This document shows positions 23,792 through 33,385 of a DNA stretch of 64,000 nucleotides, in pieces. The first letter of the stretch is position 1, and every line of letters begins with the position of its first letter. The position numbers and the translations under genes are program-made. The notes below the pieces were generated by a model. It was not told the origin of the DNA. It worked only from the letters and a program-made list of their open reading frames with translations, and searched no databases. This DNA comes from JABMQB01 sp963678235 (GTDB taxonomy: Bacteria; Bacteroidota; Bacteroidia; Bacteroidales; Prolixibacteraceae), in the NCBI GenBank assembly GCA_963678235.1, contig OY782766.1, forward strand, positions 3,286,001 to 3,350,000. The letters are read 5' to 3'.

Positions 23792-25224
23792 CACTATTAA
23801 CCGACAAAAGTCGGGATTTTAAATTTTATTCTCTCTATCGCCCTGTATATGGGCGACTAGTTTATTTTTTCAAATCAGACCCCAGCTTAAATCAGGTTTA
23901 ATTGAAGCTGACCGGGAGGTTCGCCAACCTGTATTTTATACGCCCGGCTGGTGCTTCGAAGCAATTCTACCATGTCGAGCATACTTATGAGGTGTATCCT
24001 TATTAGTGAAGCAACGACAGAGAATGCTTTCTTTGTTTGTGCTATTTTTTGAATAACAGTCATTAACAGTTGGGCAATCAGTGTACACCAAACCTGTGTC
24101 CTTATTGCATTTTCGTTTTCTCCATAAAAATAATGCAGTTGGAAATTTTGTTTCATTTTTTTGAACAGCAACTCTATTCCCCAGCGTTTTTTGTAAAGAA
24201 AAGCAACCTCTTCGGCAGTTATATCAAAATTGTTGGTTAGGAATTCAAAATACCTGTTCTTTTCATCCTGATAACATACTCTCCGTAAACGGATTTTTTT
24301 GAAAACTTTCAATTGCCTTTTCCCGTTTTCATCTTCGGGATGGTAGGTAAGTTCAATAACCTGGTCACGGAGAACTTTGGCTTGCCCTTTTTTTCGGTAG
24401 TGTTTCCGTTTTTCTTCAACAACATCATATACCGCATTCTTTTTTAGCCGTGTAACAAAATAGACCTGTTGTGCGGTCCATAAAGCAAACTGGTGGTAAT
24501 AATTATAAGCTTTGTCGAACACTATCATGCTATGCGATATCAATTCCAAGCTTTTCAGAAAGTTTTTGTCGTGGACTTTTGCTGCTGTGATTTTCACAAA
24601 CCGTCCTACAGACTGTACCGCGTCAATAAGCATGTGGACCTTCAGCCCACCTTTCTTTTTGCCATCTCCTTTAGGGTTACGCCCAACTCCTTTTAAAATA
24701 TCGCTAAACAAACGGATTGTGGTTGAATCGATTAAAAGTACTTCTTTAAAAGTCAAGCCAAATGTACGGCTGTCCGATAAAAATGATTTGTACTTATCCA
24801 CCAAGGCAAAGTATAAATCTTCAAAAAAACGGTTATCCCGGTTTCTCAACCCATCGCTGGCTGTGCTCTTCGCTGGTGCCTTTTCCAAACCAAGATGGTT
24901 TAGCTTTCCTCCCAAAGCACGTAATCCTTCACAGGTTTCTGTCATTGAGTCGCAGCGGCTTAAAATCCCAAACAACATGGTAATTAGATGCGTCTTAGCC
25001 TTAAATGCCTTATAATACCGGTCACTGTCGTGTGATTTTATGATGGGCGATATGTTGACTTTTAAGACCAAATCTATTATCTGTTTAAAAATTGGCTGTC
25101 CGACAAATTTTATTTCTTTATTTTTATCCATGTTGTAAAGAGTTTTCGCAAAAATCAATTTACAACTTTGAAGGGAAACCGAAAGGGAGTACCTTCTTTT
25201 AATTATTTTAGTCGGACACTACTG
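23792..25224 (-). mobile_element. IS4-type insertion sequence, 1433 bp, inside a hydrolase gene
   Basis: The element is bounded by a 9-10 bp direct repeat (GTTTTAAAT) and by imperfect 14-bp inverted ends: CACTATTAACCGAC on the left and, on the minus strand, CAGTAGTGTCCGAC on the right (10 of 14 identical). It holds one transposase gene on the minus strand. Near the left end are two hairpins, CCGAC/GTCGG (23802-23815) and TCGCCC/GGGCGA (23838-23856), which may block read-through. Removing the element and one repeat restores a full hydrolase frame, which confirms the boundaries. The element looks intact and recent. Confidence 0.9.
23887..25131 (-). CDS. IS4 family DDE transposase
   Basis: The protein has 414 residues from the chosen start (MDKNKEIKFVGQPIFKQIID; nine extra codons upstream are optional). 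The DUF4372-like N-terminal helices are followed by the DDE catalytic core: first Asp in EVLLIDSTTIRLFSDIL, second in SMIVFDKAYNYYHQFALW, and Glu in FLYKKRWGIELLFKKMKQNF, which is the Y-(2)-R-(3)-E-(6)-K signature of the IS4 family. No frameshift or stop interrupts it, so it may be active. It carries out cut-and-paste transposition of the surrounding element. Confidence 0.93.
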   Translation of the reverse strand: MDKNKEIKFVGQPIFKQIIDLVLKVNISPIIKSHDSDRYYKAFKAKTHLITMLFGILSRCDSMTETCEGLRALGGKLNHLGLEKAPAKSTASDGLRNRDNRFFEDLYFALVDKYKSFLSDSRTFGLTFKEVLLIDSTTIRLFSDILKGVGRNPKGDGKKKGGLKVHMLIDAVQSVGRFVKITAAKVHDKNFLKSLELISHSMIVFDKAYNYYHQFALWTAQQVYFVTRLKKNAVYDVVEEKRKHYRKKGQAKVLRDQVIELTYHPEDENGKRQLKVFKKIRLRRVCYQDEKNRYFEFLTNNFDITAEEVAFLYKKRWGIELLFKKMKQNFQLHYFYGENENAIRTQVWCTLIAQLLMTVIQKIAQTKKAFSVVASLIRIHLISMLDMVELLRSTSRAYKIQVGEPPGQLQLNLI

Positions 25225-25233
25225 GTTTTAAAT
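25225..25233. repeat. Target-site duplication, right copy
   Basis: Second copy of GTTTTAAAT, flanking the right end of the IS; see the left copy at 23783-23791. Confidence 0.85.
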
Positions 25234-25961
25234 GAATTGTAAAAGCAATCGTTTTCACCACCAATAAACAGGGTTGGTGACTGAATTTTACGTAATTCTT
25301 CATCCGAAAACAGAGGCATCATATCTGTTCGTGGCAAAAAGTTTTTCCGGATTATTTTTGAGAATTGGATGGTCGCTTCATCGAATTCAAGGCTGCCATA
25401 AACCATTTTGGTAAGCATTTTAAACCCAAAGTTTCCGAGAATTGACGTGAATACAATCCAAAATATAGATGATAATTTGATTTGCGTTATTCCGGCAGTT
25501 GACAATAATACCAGTTTGTTCACCATTTTTGGTAGCCGGATTGCAAAATCAAGCGCGATCCACCCTCCCAACGAGCAGCCAGCAAGAATCGCACTGGGTA
25601 TTTTCAGGAAATGAAAAACTTCTTCCAGCCAATTTGAAAAGTATTTGCCTTTAAAATCGATCCTTGCTTCAGAACTATTCCCGCACTCTCCTGGAATATC
25701 GATGGCAAACAGATGGAAGTTTATGCCATAGGTTTTTACGTCATTCGCCCACATTGCCGAATTTGAACCTGAGCCATGCAACAAAACCATTGCCGGCTTT
25801 GACTTATCCCCACTTTCAATTACAAAAGTATTTCCAACATGGGTTGGTATGTTATGTCTCCAACATGGTTGTTGCCATTGCGACAAAATACCTTCATAAA
25901 ATGTTCGTATTTCAGCTTTCCCTTTTTTCGATTTATATATACTTGTCTTTGCCATTGCCAT
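25225..25961 (-). pseudogene. Alpha/beta hydrolase, 5' part, truncated by an IS element
   Basis: The intact part has the alpha/beta hydrolase fold order: PAMVLLHGSGSNSAMWANDV (oxyanion HG), FAIDIPGECGNSSEARIDF, the nucleophile elbow ILAGCSLGGWIALDFAIR (GCSLGG, where Ser is the nucleophile), and SPTLFIGGEND with the acidic residue. It lacks the catalytic histidine, which is encoded on the far side of the IS. The frame now runs into the IS and stops after SSVRLK at 25203. I chose the ATG at 25961 (MAMAKTSIYKSKKGK); earlier codons run back to the stop of the Crp-type gene upstream. The family includes esterases and C-C hydrolases; the substrate is unknown. Confidence 0.85.
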
Positions 25962-26019
25962 ATTTTTTTGGCAAAGGACAGGATAGTTGTGCAGATAAAT
26001 TTTGACATGGATCAAAAAA

Positions 26020-26574
26020 TCACTTTCGAATCCGGCTTAAGGTTTCTTGTGAAATTCCTAAAATTGAAGCAATATGCCCGAGTTTGGCACGCTTAATTAT
26101 TTCAGGGGCAATTTGGCATAAATACTGGTACTTGCCTTTTGCATCGCGCTGCTTGAGCTCTTTTGTATGTACATCAACGTTTACAAACTCGCGCTCCATT
26201 AATATATTGGTAAACTTGACAATTGGCGGGCATTGGGCAAGCTTTTCACTATTCTCACGTGAAATGCTAATTACCACCGTATCTTCGCAGGCTTGCAAGA
26301 ATTCGTTTGATGCACTCCGTTGGGCATAACTTTGTAGCGAGGTAAATGTGTTGTTTTCGGTGTGTATCCAGGTGCTTACTTCGTTTCCATCGTGCAGGTA
26401 ATACTTCCGGACCATCCCCGATTTTAAAAACCAGATTTTATTGCACCGCTGTCCGGCTTCAAGTATAAACTGATTTTTCGAATAGTTTTCGATTTGGGCT
26501 AAGGCATGCAATTGATTTACGCTATCCGTATCCAGTTTAACAAATGTTTCAATATAATCAAGCAGTTGTTGCAT
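26020..26574 (-). CDS. Crp/Fnr family transcriptional regulator
   Basis: The 184-residue protein has a cyclic-nucleotide-binding-type beta barrel (YSKNQFILEAGQRCNKIWFL, KSGMVRKYYLHDGNEVSTWI) and a C-terminal helix-turn-helix whose recognition part is GHIASILGISQETLSRIRK. It lacks the FGE...RRAA phosphate cassette of cAMP-binding Crp, as usual for Bacteroidota members of the group, so the ligand is unknown. It directly precedes the hydrolase gene on the same strand (59 bp to the chosen start) and probably controls that operon. Confidence 0.88.
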   Translation of the reverse strand: MQQLLDYIETFVKLDTDSVNQLHALAQIENYSKNQFILEAGQRCNKIWFLKSGMVRKYYLHDGNEVSTWIHTENNTFTSLQSYAQRSASNEFLQACEDTVVISISRENSEKLAQCPPIVKFTNILMEREFVNVDVHTKELKQRDAKGKYQYLCQIAPEIIKRAKLGHIASILGISQETLSRIRK

Positions 26575-26614
26575 GACAGGATCAAAATAGCGTAAATCAA
26601 TATTTCTTTAGTTC

Positions 26615-27760
26615 TTATTCAACACCAAATTTGTAAATACAAATGGAGTAATATTCATCGCCCGGCTCTAAAATTGTTGACGGGAAATTTTCCTGATTTG
26701 GACTATCCGGGTAATGTTGGGTTTCTAAACAAAAGGCAGAACGGAAATTGTAAGGTTTGCCTTGTTTCCCGATATCTTCACCTGTCAAGAAATTACCAAT
26801 GTAGAACTGGATGCCTGGTTCGTTGGTATATACTTCAAGCACACGACCCGAAACCGGCTCAACCGCTTTTGCAGCAAAGGTTAATCCTTCGGTGTTTTCT
26901 TTTAAAACCCAGTTATGATCGTAACCATTCCCGATTTTTAGTTGCTCAAAATCATCGTTTACATGTAAACCTATAGCCATTGGCTCCCTGAAATCCATAG
27001 GGGTATTTTCAACAGGGGCAATTTCACCAAGAGGAATAAGTCCATCATCAACAGGTGTATAATAATCCGCATTGATTTGCATAACGTGATCCAAAATAGT
27101 TTCACTGCCTTCGCCTGCCAGGTTAAAATACGAATGATTGGTCAGGTTCACGGGAGTTGCTTTGTCGGTTTCCGCCCAATATTCTATTTTCAATTCATTA
27201 TCATCGGTTAAGGTATATAAAACCTTCATCTGAAGGTTGCCGGGATAACCTTCTTCCATATCCTCAGAAAGGTAGCTAAGCTCAAGGGTTTGACCATCCA
27301 ATTGGGTTGCGTCCCACATTACTGCCTGATACCCTTTTAATCCGCCATGCAAATGATTCACTCCATTGTTAATTGCAAGCTGATAAACCGTATCGTTTAA
27401 GGTAAATTGTCCTTTGGCAATCCGGTTTCCATAACGTCCGATCAAAGCCCCAAAGTTAGAAGTATACGCGTTTAAGTATTCATCGTAGCTATTATCGCCT
27501 AACACAACATCTCCAAAATTTCCATCCTTGTCAGGAACCCAAAGATTGACAACGCGTCCGCCATAATTTGTGATTTGTGTTACAACACCATTCCCATTTT
27601 TTAAGGTAAATAATGCGAGTTCTTTGCCATCGACTGTGCCACTAAAATTTTGAGAATCGATTAAAACCGGCTGTGCGGGTTGTTTGCTGCACGAAAAAAG
27701 CATTCCGGCTAAAAGAAGAATTACAAAGCTTTTGCTGAAAGTTGAAAATTTGGACTTCAT
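26615..27760 (-). CDS. galM: Aldose 1-epimerase (mutarotase), lipoprotein-anchored
   Basis: GalM interconverts the alpha and beta anomers of galactose, glucose and related sugars. The 381-residue protein has a lipoprotein signal with the lipobox LLLAGMLFSC, so it is exported and membrane-anchored, as often in Bacteroidota. Family motifs: TNYGGRVVNLWVPDKDG, FGALIGRYGNRIAKGQF, NGVNHLHGGLKGY, VNLTNHSYFNLAGEG with the catalytic histidine and, near the C-terminus, FCLETQHYPDSPN with the glutamate-bearing region. It is 32 bp downstream of metF; whether they share a transcript is unclear because the functions are unrelated. Confidence 0.94.
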   Translation of the reverse strand: MKSKFSTFSKSFVILLLAGMLFSCSKQPAQPVLIDSQNFSGTVDGKELALFTLKNGNGVVTQITNYGGRVVNLWVPDKDGNFGDVVLGDNSYDEYLNAYTSNFGALIGRYGNRIAKGQFTLNDTVYQLAINNGVNHLHGGLKGYQAVMWDATQLDGQTLELSYLSEDMEEGYPGNLQMKVLYTLTDDNELKIEYWAETDKATPVNLTNHSYFNLAGEGSETILDHVMQINADYYTPVDDGLIPLGEIAPVENTPMDFREPMAIGLHVNDDFEQLKIGNGYDHNWVLKENTEGLTFAAKAVEPVSGRVLEVYTNEPGIQFYIGNFLTGEDIGKQGKPYNFRSAFCLETQHYPDSPNQENFPSTILEPGDEYYSICIYKFGVE

Positions 27761-27792
27761 GATTAATCGTAGTTAGTTAATAATTTTTTATC

Positions 27793-28746
27793 CTAAAATA
27801 CACTTTTAATTATTTCTTTCACATTGTCAGAAATTCCATAGGTATAAATATGCAAGCTGGGTACCTTTTTCTCAACCAATTCTTTTGATTGGTGAATTGC
27901 CCATTCAGTCCCAACAATGCGCGCGTCATCGTTGTTTTTGCATTTTGCAAGCTCTCCAGCCAATTCCTGGGGCAAGTCGATGCTAAAAATCTTAGGCAAA
28001 ACCGTCAATTGGTTTTTTAGGTTTATGGGTTTAATACCCGGAATAATTGGCACTGTTATGCCCATCTCCCTGCATTTATCTACAAAATCGAAATACACCT
28101 GGTTATCGAAAAACATTTGCGTTACGATATAATCGGCTCCAGCATCCACTTTTTGCTTCAAATATTCCATGTCGAGTTCCATATTTGCAGCTTCGAAATG
28201 TTTCTCCGGGTACCCGGCAACACCAACAGAAAAGTTCAGTGGTGTATTGTTTTTAAGGTCTTCTTCCAAATATTTTCCTTTGCCAAGATCATTGATTTGC
28301 CGGACCAAATCCACCGCATTTGCGTGCCCGTTCGGGTCAGGAACAAAAACGTGCTGGTTTTTAACCCCGTCGCCACGCAAGGCAAGCACATTATTAATCC
28401 CTAAAAAATTAAGGTCGATTAAAACATGCTCGGTTTCGCTTTTCGAAAATCCACCACACAAAATGTGTGGGATTACCGGAATCCCGTATTTGTGCTGGAT
28501 AGAAGCAGCAATAGCCACTGTTCCGGGGCGTTTGCGAACAGTCCGTTTAACAATTGAGCCATCGGGCATTTCCTTAAATTCTAACTCATCACGATGGGTG
28601 GTGATGTTGATATAGCTCGGGTTTACATCCAATAAGCTTTCAATGGTTTTAAAAATCCGGCTGGTATCGTTTCCTTTTAACGGAGGAAGCAACTCAAACG
28701 AAAACAATGTTTTATCGCTGATATTTATGGTTTCAATTACGTTCAT
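27793..28746 (-). CDS. metF: 5,10-methylenetetrahydrofolate reductase
   Basis: MetF reduces methylene-THF to methyl-THF, the methyl donor for MetH. The 317-residue barrel protein has FSFELLPPLKGN at the N-terminus (with the catalytic Glu region), YINITTHRDELEFK, IPVIPHILCGGFSKSETEHV, NNVLALRGDG, SVGVAGYPEKHFEA, KVDAGADYIVTQMFFDNQVY and PIIPGIKPI, all standard for the family. It lies 123 bp after metH; a promoter with TAAATTTG stands in that gap, so it can be expressed both with and without the upstream operon. Confidence 0.96.
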   Translation of the reverse strand: MNVIETINISDKTLFSFELLPPLKGNDTSRIFKTIESLLDVNPSYINITTHRDELEFKEMPDGSIVKRTVRKRPGTVAIAASIQHKYGIPVIPHILCGGFSKSETEHVLIDLNFLGINNVLALRGDGVKNQHVFVPDPNGHANAVDLVRQINDLGKGKYLEEDLKNNTPLNFSVGVAGYPEKHFEAANMELDMEYLKQKVDAGADYIVTQMFFDNQVYFDFVDKCREMGITVPIIPGIKPINLKNQLTVLPKIFSIDLPQELAGELAKCKNNDDARIVGTEWAIHQSKELVEKKVPSLHIYTYGISDNVKEIIKSVF

Positions 28747-28769
28747 TTTAGTCTTTTTCGTCTGAAAAA

Positions 28770-28777
28770 CAAATTTA
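28770..28777 (-). promoter_or_regulatory. -7 box of a metF promoter
   Basis: TAAATTTG on the minus strand matches TAnnTTTG, with TTTC 19 bp upstream as a weak -33 box. It overlaps the edge of a 14-bp direct repeat. Confidence 0.5.
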
Positions 28778-28869
28778 TTAAATTCCTTTGCGGAAAGAAA
28801 TATTTTAAGTCATAGAAAATTAAATTGATTTTTTAATGATACAGGACTATCGTATTTAAATTCCTTTGC
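28778..28869. repeat. 14-bp direct repeat between metH and metF
   Basis: TTAAATTCCTTTGC occurs exactly at 28778-28791 and 28856-28869. The first copy adjoins the metF -7 box and the second ends just before the metH stop codon. It could be a repeated regulator site or a chance duplication. Confidence 0.4.
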
Positions 28870-31800
28870 CTATTTATAATTCAGGTTGGTTGGTAAAAAT
28901 TTTTCTACATGTTCGGCATTAACCTCTTTTCTTCGGGCATAGTCTGCCACCTGATCTTTTGAAATCCGTTCGAGGCTAAAATATCTTGAGTAGGGATGGA
29001 CAAAATACTGTCCGCTCACCGAGGCATTTGGGTACATTGCGAAATGCTCGGTTAAGGTGACCCCAATTTTATCTGCATCCAAAAGCTTAAATAAATTTTC
29101 CTTTTCAGAATGTTCAGGACAAGCCGGATAACCAATTGCAGGCCTAATTCCCTGGTATTTTACTTTTAAAATATCCTGCATCGGAAGCTGTTCATCAGGC
29201 ACATAGCCCCAATATTCTTTACGCACCTGAAGGTGCAGCAATTCGGCAAATGCTTCGCTTAACCTGTCGGCAAGAGCCTCCAGCATAATTGCTTTGTAAT
29301 CGTCGTTATCCTTACGGAATTTATCTTTCCATTTTTCAATACCGATTCCGGCAGTGGTTATAAATCCCCCGCAATAATCCGTTTCTTCCGAAGTTAAAGG
29401 AGCGACAAAATCAGACAAACAATAATTTGGAATGCCCTCTTTCTTTTGTTCCTGTTGGCGTAAATGGTAAAACCGTCCACACTCGCTGGTTTTGTTTTCA
29501 TTTTCAAATAGAACAATGTCGTCACCATCGGAATTTGCAGGCCATATTCCCAGTGCTGCATTTGCAGTTACCATTTTTTCAGCAATCATTTCATCGAGAA
29601 ATTCATTCGCTTCAGCATATAGTTTTTTTGCCTGCTTCCCTTGTTTTTCATCCTCGAATATTTGCGGATAATGCCCTCGTAATCCCCAGGTAATAAAAAA
29701 GAAAGTCCAATCAATATATTCCCTCAATTCTTCCAAAGGATAATCTATAATATGTTTTACCCCCGTGAAATTTGGTTTGTAAATTGGTGTATTCTCCCAG
29801 TCAATCTCGAACTTATTTTTACGGGCTTGTTCCAGCGAAACATAACTTTTTGGCTTTCTGTTTTGCTGAAATTCCACAATTTCATCGTACTCTTTTCGGA
29901 TGGCATCTGTAAATTTTTTATTGCCGGCAATCAGGTTCGAAACCACGTTTACAGCCAGTGAAGCATCTTTAACGTGTACCACAGGATGAGAATATTCGGG
30001 TGCTATTTTTACGGCAGTGTGTATTTTCGATGTGGTTGCCCCCCCAATCATAAGCGGAATGTTCAGGTTTTGTTTTTGCATCTCTTTGGCAATGTCAACC
30101 ATTATTTCGAGCGAAGGGGTAATCAATCCACTGAGCCCAATCACATCCACTTTTTCATTAATTGCAGTTTCGAGTATTTTCTCGGTTGGTACCATCACGC
30201 CAAGGTCTACAATTTCGTAATTATTACAGCCAAGTACTACGCCAACAATGTTTTTACCAATGTCGTGCACATCGCCTTTCACTGTTGCCATTAATACTTT
30301 TTTCTGTTTGGTTGAAGTATTGTTTTTTTCTTTCTCTGCTTCAATGTAAGGCAATAAAACGGCAACTGCTTTTTTCATTACCCGGGCTGATTTTATGACC
30401 TGCGGGAGAAACATTTTCCCGGAACCGAATAAGTCTCCGACTACATTCATTCCGTCCATCAAGGGCCCTTCAATAATGTTTAACGCAGGATCGTATTTTT
30501 TTAGTGCTTCGGCCATATCTGCATCCACATATTCGGGGAAGCCTTTTACAAGCGAATAAATAATCCGTTCTTCCAGAGGTTTTTCGCGCCACTCAATTAC
30601 TTTCTCTTCTTTGGTATCGGTCGATTTTAGCTGAGCGGCAAAATCCAATAATATTTCGGTTGCATCGGGACGTTTGTTAAGTACTAAATCTTCTACTTTT
30701 TCCAACAAATCTTTTGGGATGTCGTCGTAAATCTGGAGCATTCCCGGATTTACAATTCCCATGTCCAATCCTGCTTTTATACTGTAAAACAAAAACACCG
30801 AATGCATTGCCTCCCGGATCACATTGTTACCGCGAAAAGAAAATGAAACGTTGCTCACTCCTCCACTGGTTTTTGCATGAGGAAGGTTTTCTTTGATCCA
30901 TTGAATTGATTTAATAAAATCGACCGCATAATTGTTGTGCTCTTCTATTCCGGTCCCAATGGTTAAAATATTGGGATCGAAAATGATATCCTGTGGCGGG
31001 AAATTAATTTTTTGGGTAAGAAGTTCGTATGCCCGTTTTGTAATTTCAATTCTTCTTTCGAACGTATCTGCCTGTCCTTTTTCATCGAAAGCCATCACAA
31101 CCACTGCAGCCCCGTATCTTTTTATCTTTCGGGCATGGTCTAAAAATTCTTCTTCTCCCTCTTTAAGGCTGATCGAATTCACAATTGCTTTGCCCTGTAA
31201 ACATTTCAGCCCTGCTTCAATGACTGCCCATTTGGAGGAATCGATCATTATCGGCAGTTTAGAAATATCAGGCTCTGCCATGATTAAATTCAAAAACTTC
31301 ACCATTTCCTTTTCAGCATCAAGCATGGCATCATCCAGGTTCACATCAATCACCTGTGCCCCATTTTCAACCTGGTCGCGCGCTATTGAAAGAGCCTCTT
31401 CGTATTTCTCTTCTCTGATTAGTCGTGCAAATTTTCTTGAACCGGACACATTGCAACGCTCTCCAATATTCACAAAGTTGGTGGTTTCGGTAATGGTAAC
31501 AGGCTCTAAACCACTTAAACGGGTTAAGTCATCCCGCTGATTTTTAACGTGCGGGCTTGCTTTTTCCGCAATTTCGGCAAAAGCTTTAATGTGTGCCGGT
31601 GTTGTGCCACAGCAACCTCCAATTATGTTTACAAATTTATTGTCGAGATAATCTTTTAAATACCCGGCCATCATTTCTGGGGTTTCATCGTATCCCCCAA
31701 ATTGATTTGGCAATCCTGCATTCGGGTGGGCACTAATATGAAACGGCGCCTTTTTCGAAAGTTCTTTTATGTAAGGTCGCAAATCGGTTGCTCCAAGTGA

Positions 31801-32532
31801 ACAATTTAAGCCTATACTTAATAGATCGATGTGCGAAACCGAATTTAAAAATGCTTCCAATGTTTGTCCTGAAAGAGTCCTTCCACTGGCATCGGTAATC
31901 GTTCCGGAAATCATCAATGGTAATTTTATGCCCCGTTCTTCCAATGCCTCTTCGATGGCAAAAATCGCTGCTTTCCCGTTCAGGGTATCAAAAATGGTTT
32001 CAATGAGTAACAAATCAACCCCACCATCCAGCAATCCTTCCACCTGCTCACGATATGCTGTTTTCACCTCATCGAAAGTGACAGCACGATAACCCGGATC
32101 ATTCACATCGGGCGATAAAGACAATGTTTTGTTTGTTGGACCAATAGAACCCGCAACAAACCTCGGTTTTGATGGATTGTCATCAGAATATTTATCGGCT
32201 ACCTTTTTCGCAATTTGCGCAGAAGCCTTATTCATTTCATACACATATTCTTCGGTATGGTAATCTCCCTGCGAAATGCTGGTTGCATTAAATGTGTTGG
32301 TGAGCAAAATATCAGCTCCTGCATCCAGATACCGAAGGTGCAACTCTTCAATAATGGACGGTTTGGTAATGGAAAGAATATCGTTATTCCCTTTCTGATC
32401 GTAGGCAAAATCTTTCAACAAATCGCCCCGATAATCTTCTTCGGAAAGTTTATATTCCTGTAAAAGAGAACCTACGGCACCATCCATAACAAGCACCCGA
32501 TTCTCTAATTCTTTATATATGTTTTTCTTCAT
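28870..32532 (-). CDS. metH: Cobalamin-dependent methionine synthase
   Basis: MetH transfers the methyl group of methyl-THF to homocysteine through cobalamin. The 1220-residue protein has all modules in order: homocysteine domain with zinc cysteines (GLNCSLGATDLRPY and IIGGCCGTTPAHIKAF), pterin domain (ERCNVSGSRKFARLI, DVNLDDAMLDAEKEM, FDPNILTIGTG), cap domain, cobalamin domain with the DxHxxG histidine (VKGDVHDIGKNIVG, His756) and MIGGATTSKIHTAVKIAPEY, and the C-terminal reactivation domain with RPAIGYPACPEHSEK. It is full length. It follows the homocysteine synthesis genes by 95 bp and precedes metF, giving a complete homocysteine-to-methionine unit under a SAM riboswitch. Confidence 0.98.
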   Translation of the reverse strand: MKKNIYKELENRVLVMDGAVGSLLQEYKLSEEDYRGDLLKDFAYDQKGNNDILSITKPSIIEELHLRYLDAGADILLTNTFNATSISQGDYHTEEYVYEMNKASAQIAKKVADKYSDDNPSKPRFVAGSIGPTNKTLSLSPDVNDPGYRAVTFDEVKTAYREQVEGLLDGGVDLLLIETIFDTLNGKAAIFAIEEALEERGIKLPLMISGTITDASGRTLSGQTLEAFLNSVSHIDLLSIGLNCSLGATDLRPYIKELSKKAPFHISAHPNAGLPNQFGGYDETPEMMAGYLKDYLDNKFVNIIGGCCGTTPAHIKAFAEIAEKASPHVKNQRDDLTRLSGLEPVTITETTNFVNIGERCNVSGSRKFARLIREEKYEEALSIARDQVENGAQVIDVNLDDAMLDAEKEMVKFLNLIMAEPDISKLPIMIDSSKWAVIEAGLKCLQGKAIVNSISLKEGEEEFLDHARKIKRYGAAVVVMAFDEKGQADTFERRIEITKRAYELLTQKINFPPQDIIFDPNILTIGTGIEEHNNYAVDFIKSIQWIKENLPHAKTSGGVSNVSFSFRGNNVIREAMHSVFLFYSIKAGLDMGIVNPGMLQIYDDIPKDLLEKVEDLVLNKRPDATEILLDFAAQLKSTDTKEEKVIEWREKPLEERIIYSLVKGFPEYVDADMAEALKKYDPALNIIEGPLMDGMNVVGDLFGSGKMFLPQVIKSARVMKKAVAVLLPYIEAEKEKNNTSTKQKKVLMATVKGDVHDIGKNIVGVVLGCNNYEIVDLGVMVPTEKILETAINEKVDVIGLSGLITPSLEIMVDIAKEMQKQNLNIPLMIGGATTSKIHTAVKIAPEYSHPVVHVKDASLAVNVVSNLIAGNKKFTDAIRKEYDEIVEFQQNRKPKSYVSLEQARKNKFEIDWENTPIYKPNFTGVKHIIDYPLEELREYIDWTFFFITWGLRGHYPQIFEDEKQGKQAKKLYAEANEFLDEMIAEKMVTANAALGIWPANSDGDDIVLFENENKTSECGRFYHLRQQEQKKEGIPNYCLSDFVAPLTSEETDYCGGFITTAGIGIEKWKDKFRKDNDDYKAIMLEALADRLSEAFAELLHLQVRKEYWGYVPDEQLPMQDILKVKYQGIRPAIGYPACPEHSEKENLFKLLDADKIGVTLTEHFAMYPNASVSGQYFVHPYSRYFSLERISKDQVADYARRKEVNAEHVEKFLPTNLNYK

Positions 32533-32627
32533 GTTCTTTTATTACTCAAATTCTTTTTGATTCTTGAAACCCTTCCTGTATCCACCTCTTCAAAAAATGG
32601 ACAGAAAAATCAATTTCAAAACTTCCT

Positions 32628-33374
32628 CTATTTTAAAAATGTAACATCAAAGTTACCCCTTATTCCAATTTTATCGCCAACAATTGCGATCACCATCTCG
32701 ATCTCGTCATATTTCTCGGATGATTTGATAATCGTAGAAATATCTTCTTCGCTTTTAACCGCATTTCCCAAAGCTGTGGCAAATGTATCGGCAACAAGTG
32801 TGTTTTTACATACAACCATTACTGCATCGGCTTTTCCAAAACTTAATGATGGCCCCACAGTTCCCGCCGAGGTACAAACTCCAATCGGTGTTTCTTTCGC
32901 TGGCAATCTCATTCCAACTTTTTGTGATAGAGGAGAATTTCCGGCATAAACACTAATTGTAATTTCATCCAAAACATCAAGGTAGAGGTCACCGCCGTTT
33001 TCAATAACCATTTCGTTTACTGAAAAGTTCTTGGAAATTTCCACACCAACCGCTTGAGCAAATAAACCCGCCACCGCGGACATGGGACCAATTCCTGCCT
33101 TTTGTGAAGCAGCACATAAAAGTTTTGCCTCGTTTGGCATATCGTCCTCTACTTTTATAGGAACCAGGCTCTTTTTAAATTCAGGATGTTTCTTTAAGTA
33201 ATCGTCCAAAATTGTTCTTAGTTCAACAACTTTATTGTTTGCAACATCAACCATATCCTTTTTATAAGATGACGGGTCGATGCCAATCCACAATTCAGTT
33301 TCTTTATGCACCACCCGAAAAGATTTAAACCTTTTTGTGTTAAATTGATGCTGATATGTCCGAGGTTCGTACAA
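32628..33374 (-). CDS. UPF0280 (ApbE-like) protein of the anaerobic homocysteine pathway
   Basis: The 248-residue protein has the UPF0280/COG2122 pattern: RTYQHQFNTKRFKSFRVVHK, GIGPMSAVAGLFAQAVG, ENGGDLYLDV, GVCTSAGTVGPSLSFGKADA and VADTFATALGNAV, related to the flavin transferase ApbE. In methanogens a COG2122 protein takes part, with the DUF39 and NIL-ferredoxin proteins, in making homocysteine from aspartate semialdehyde. Here the three genes lie together, 11 bp apart or overlapping, directly upstream of metH, which strongly supports the same role. The chemistry of this subunit is not known. Confidence 0.88.
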   Translation of the reverse strand: MYEPRTYQHQFNTKRFKSFRVVHKETELWIGIDPSSYKKDMVDVANNKVVELRTILDDYLKKHPEFKKSLVPIKVEDDMPNEAKLLCAASQKAGIGPMSAVAGLFAQAVGVEISKNFSVNEMVIENGGDLYLDVLDEITISVYAGNSPLSQKVGMRLPAKETPIGVCTSAGTVGPSLSFGKADAVMVVCKNTLVADTFATALGNAVKSEEDISTIIKSSEKYDEIEMVIAIVGDKIGIRGNFDVTFLK

Positions 33375-33385
33375 AGGACCTTACC

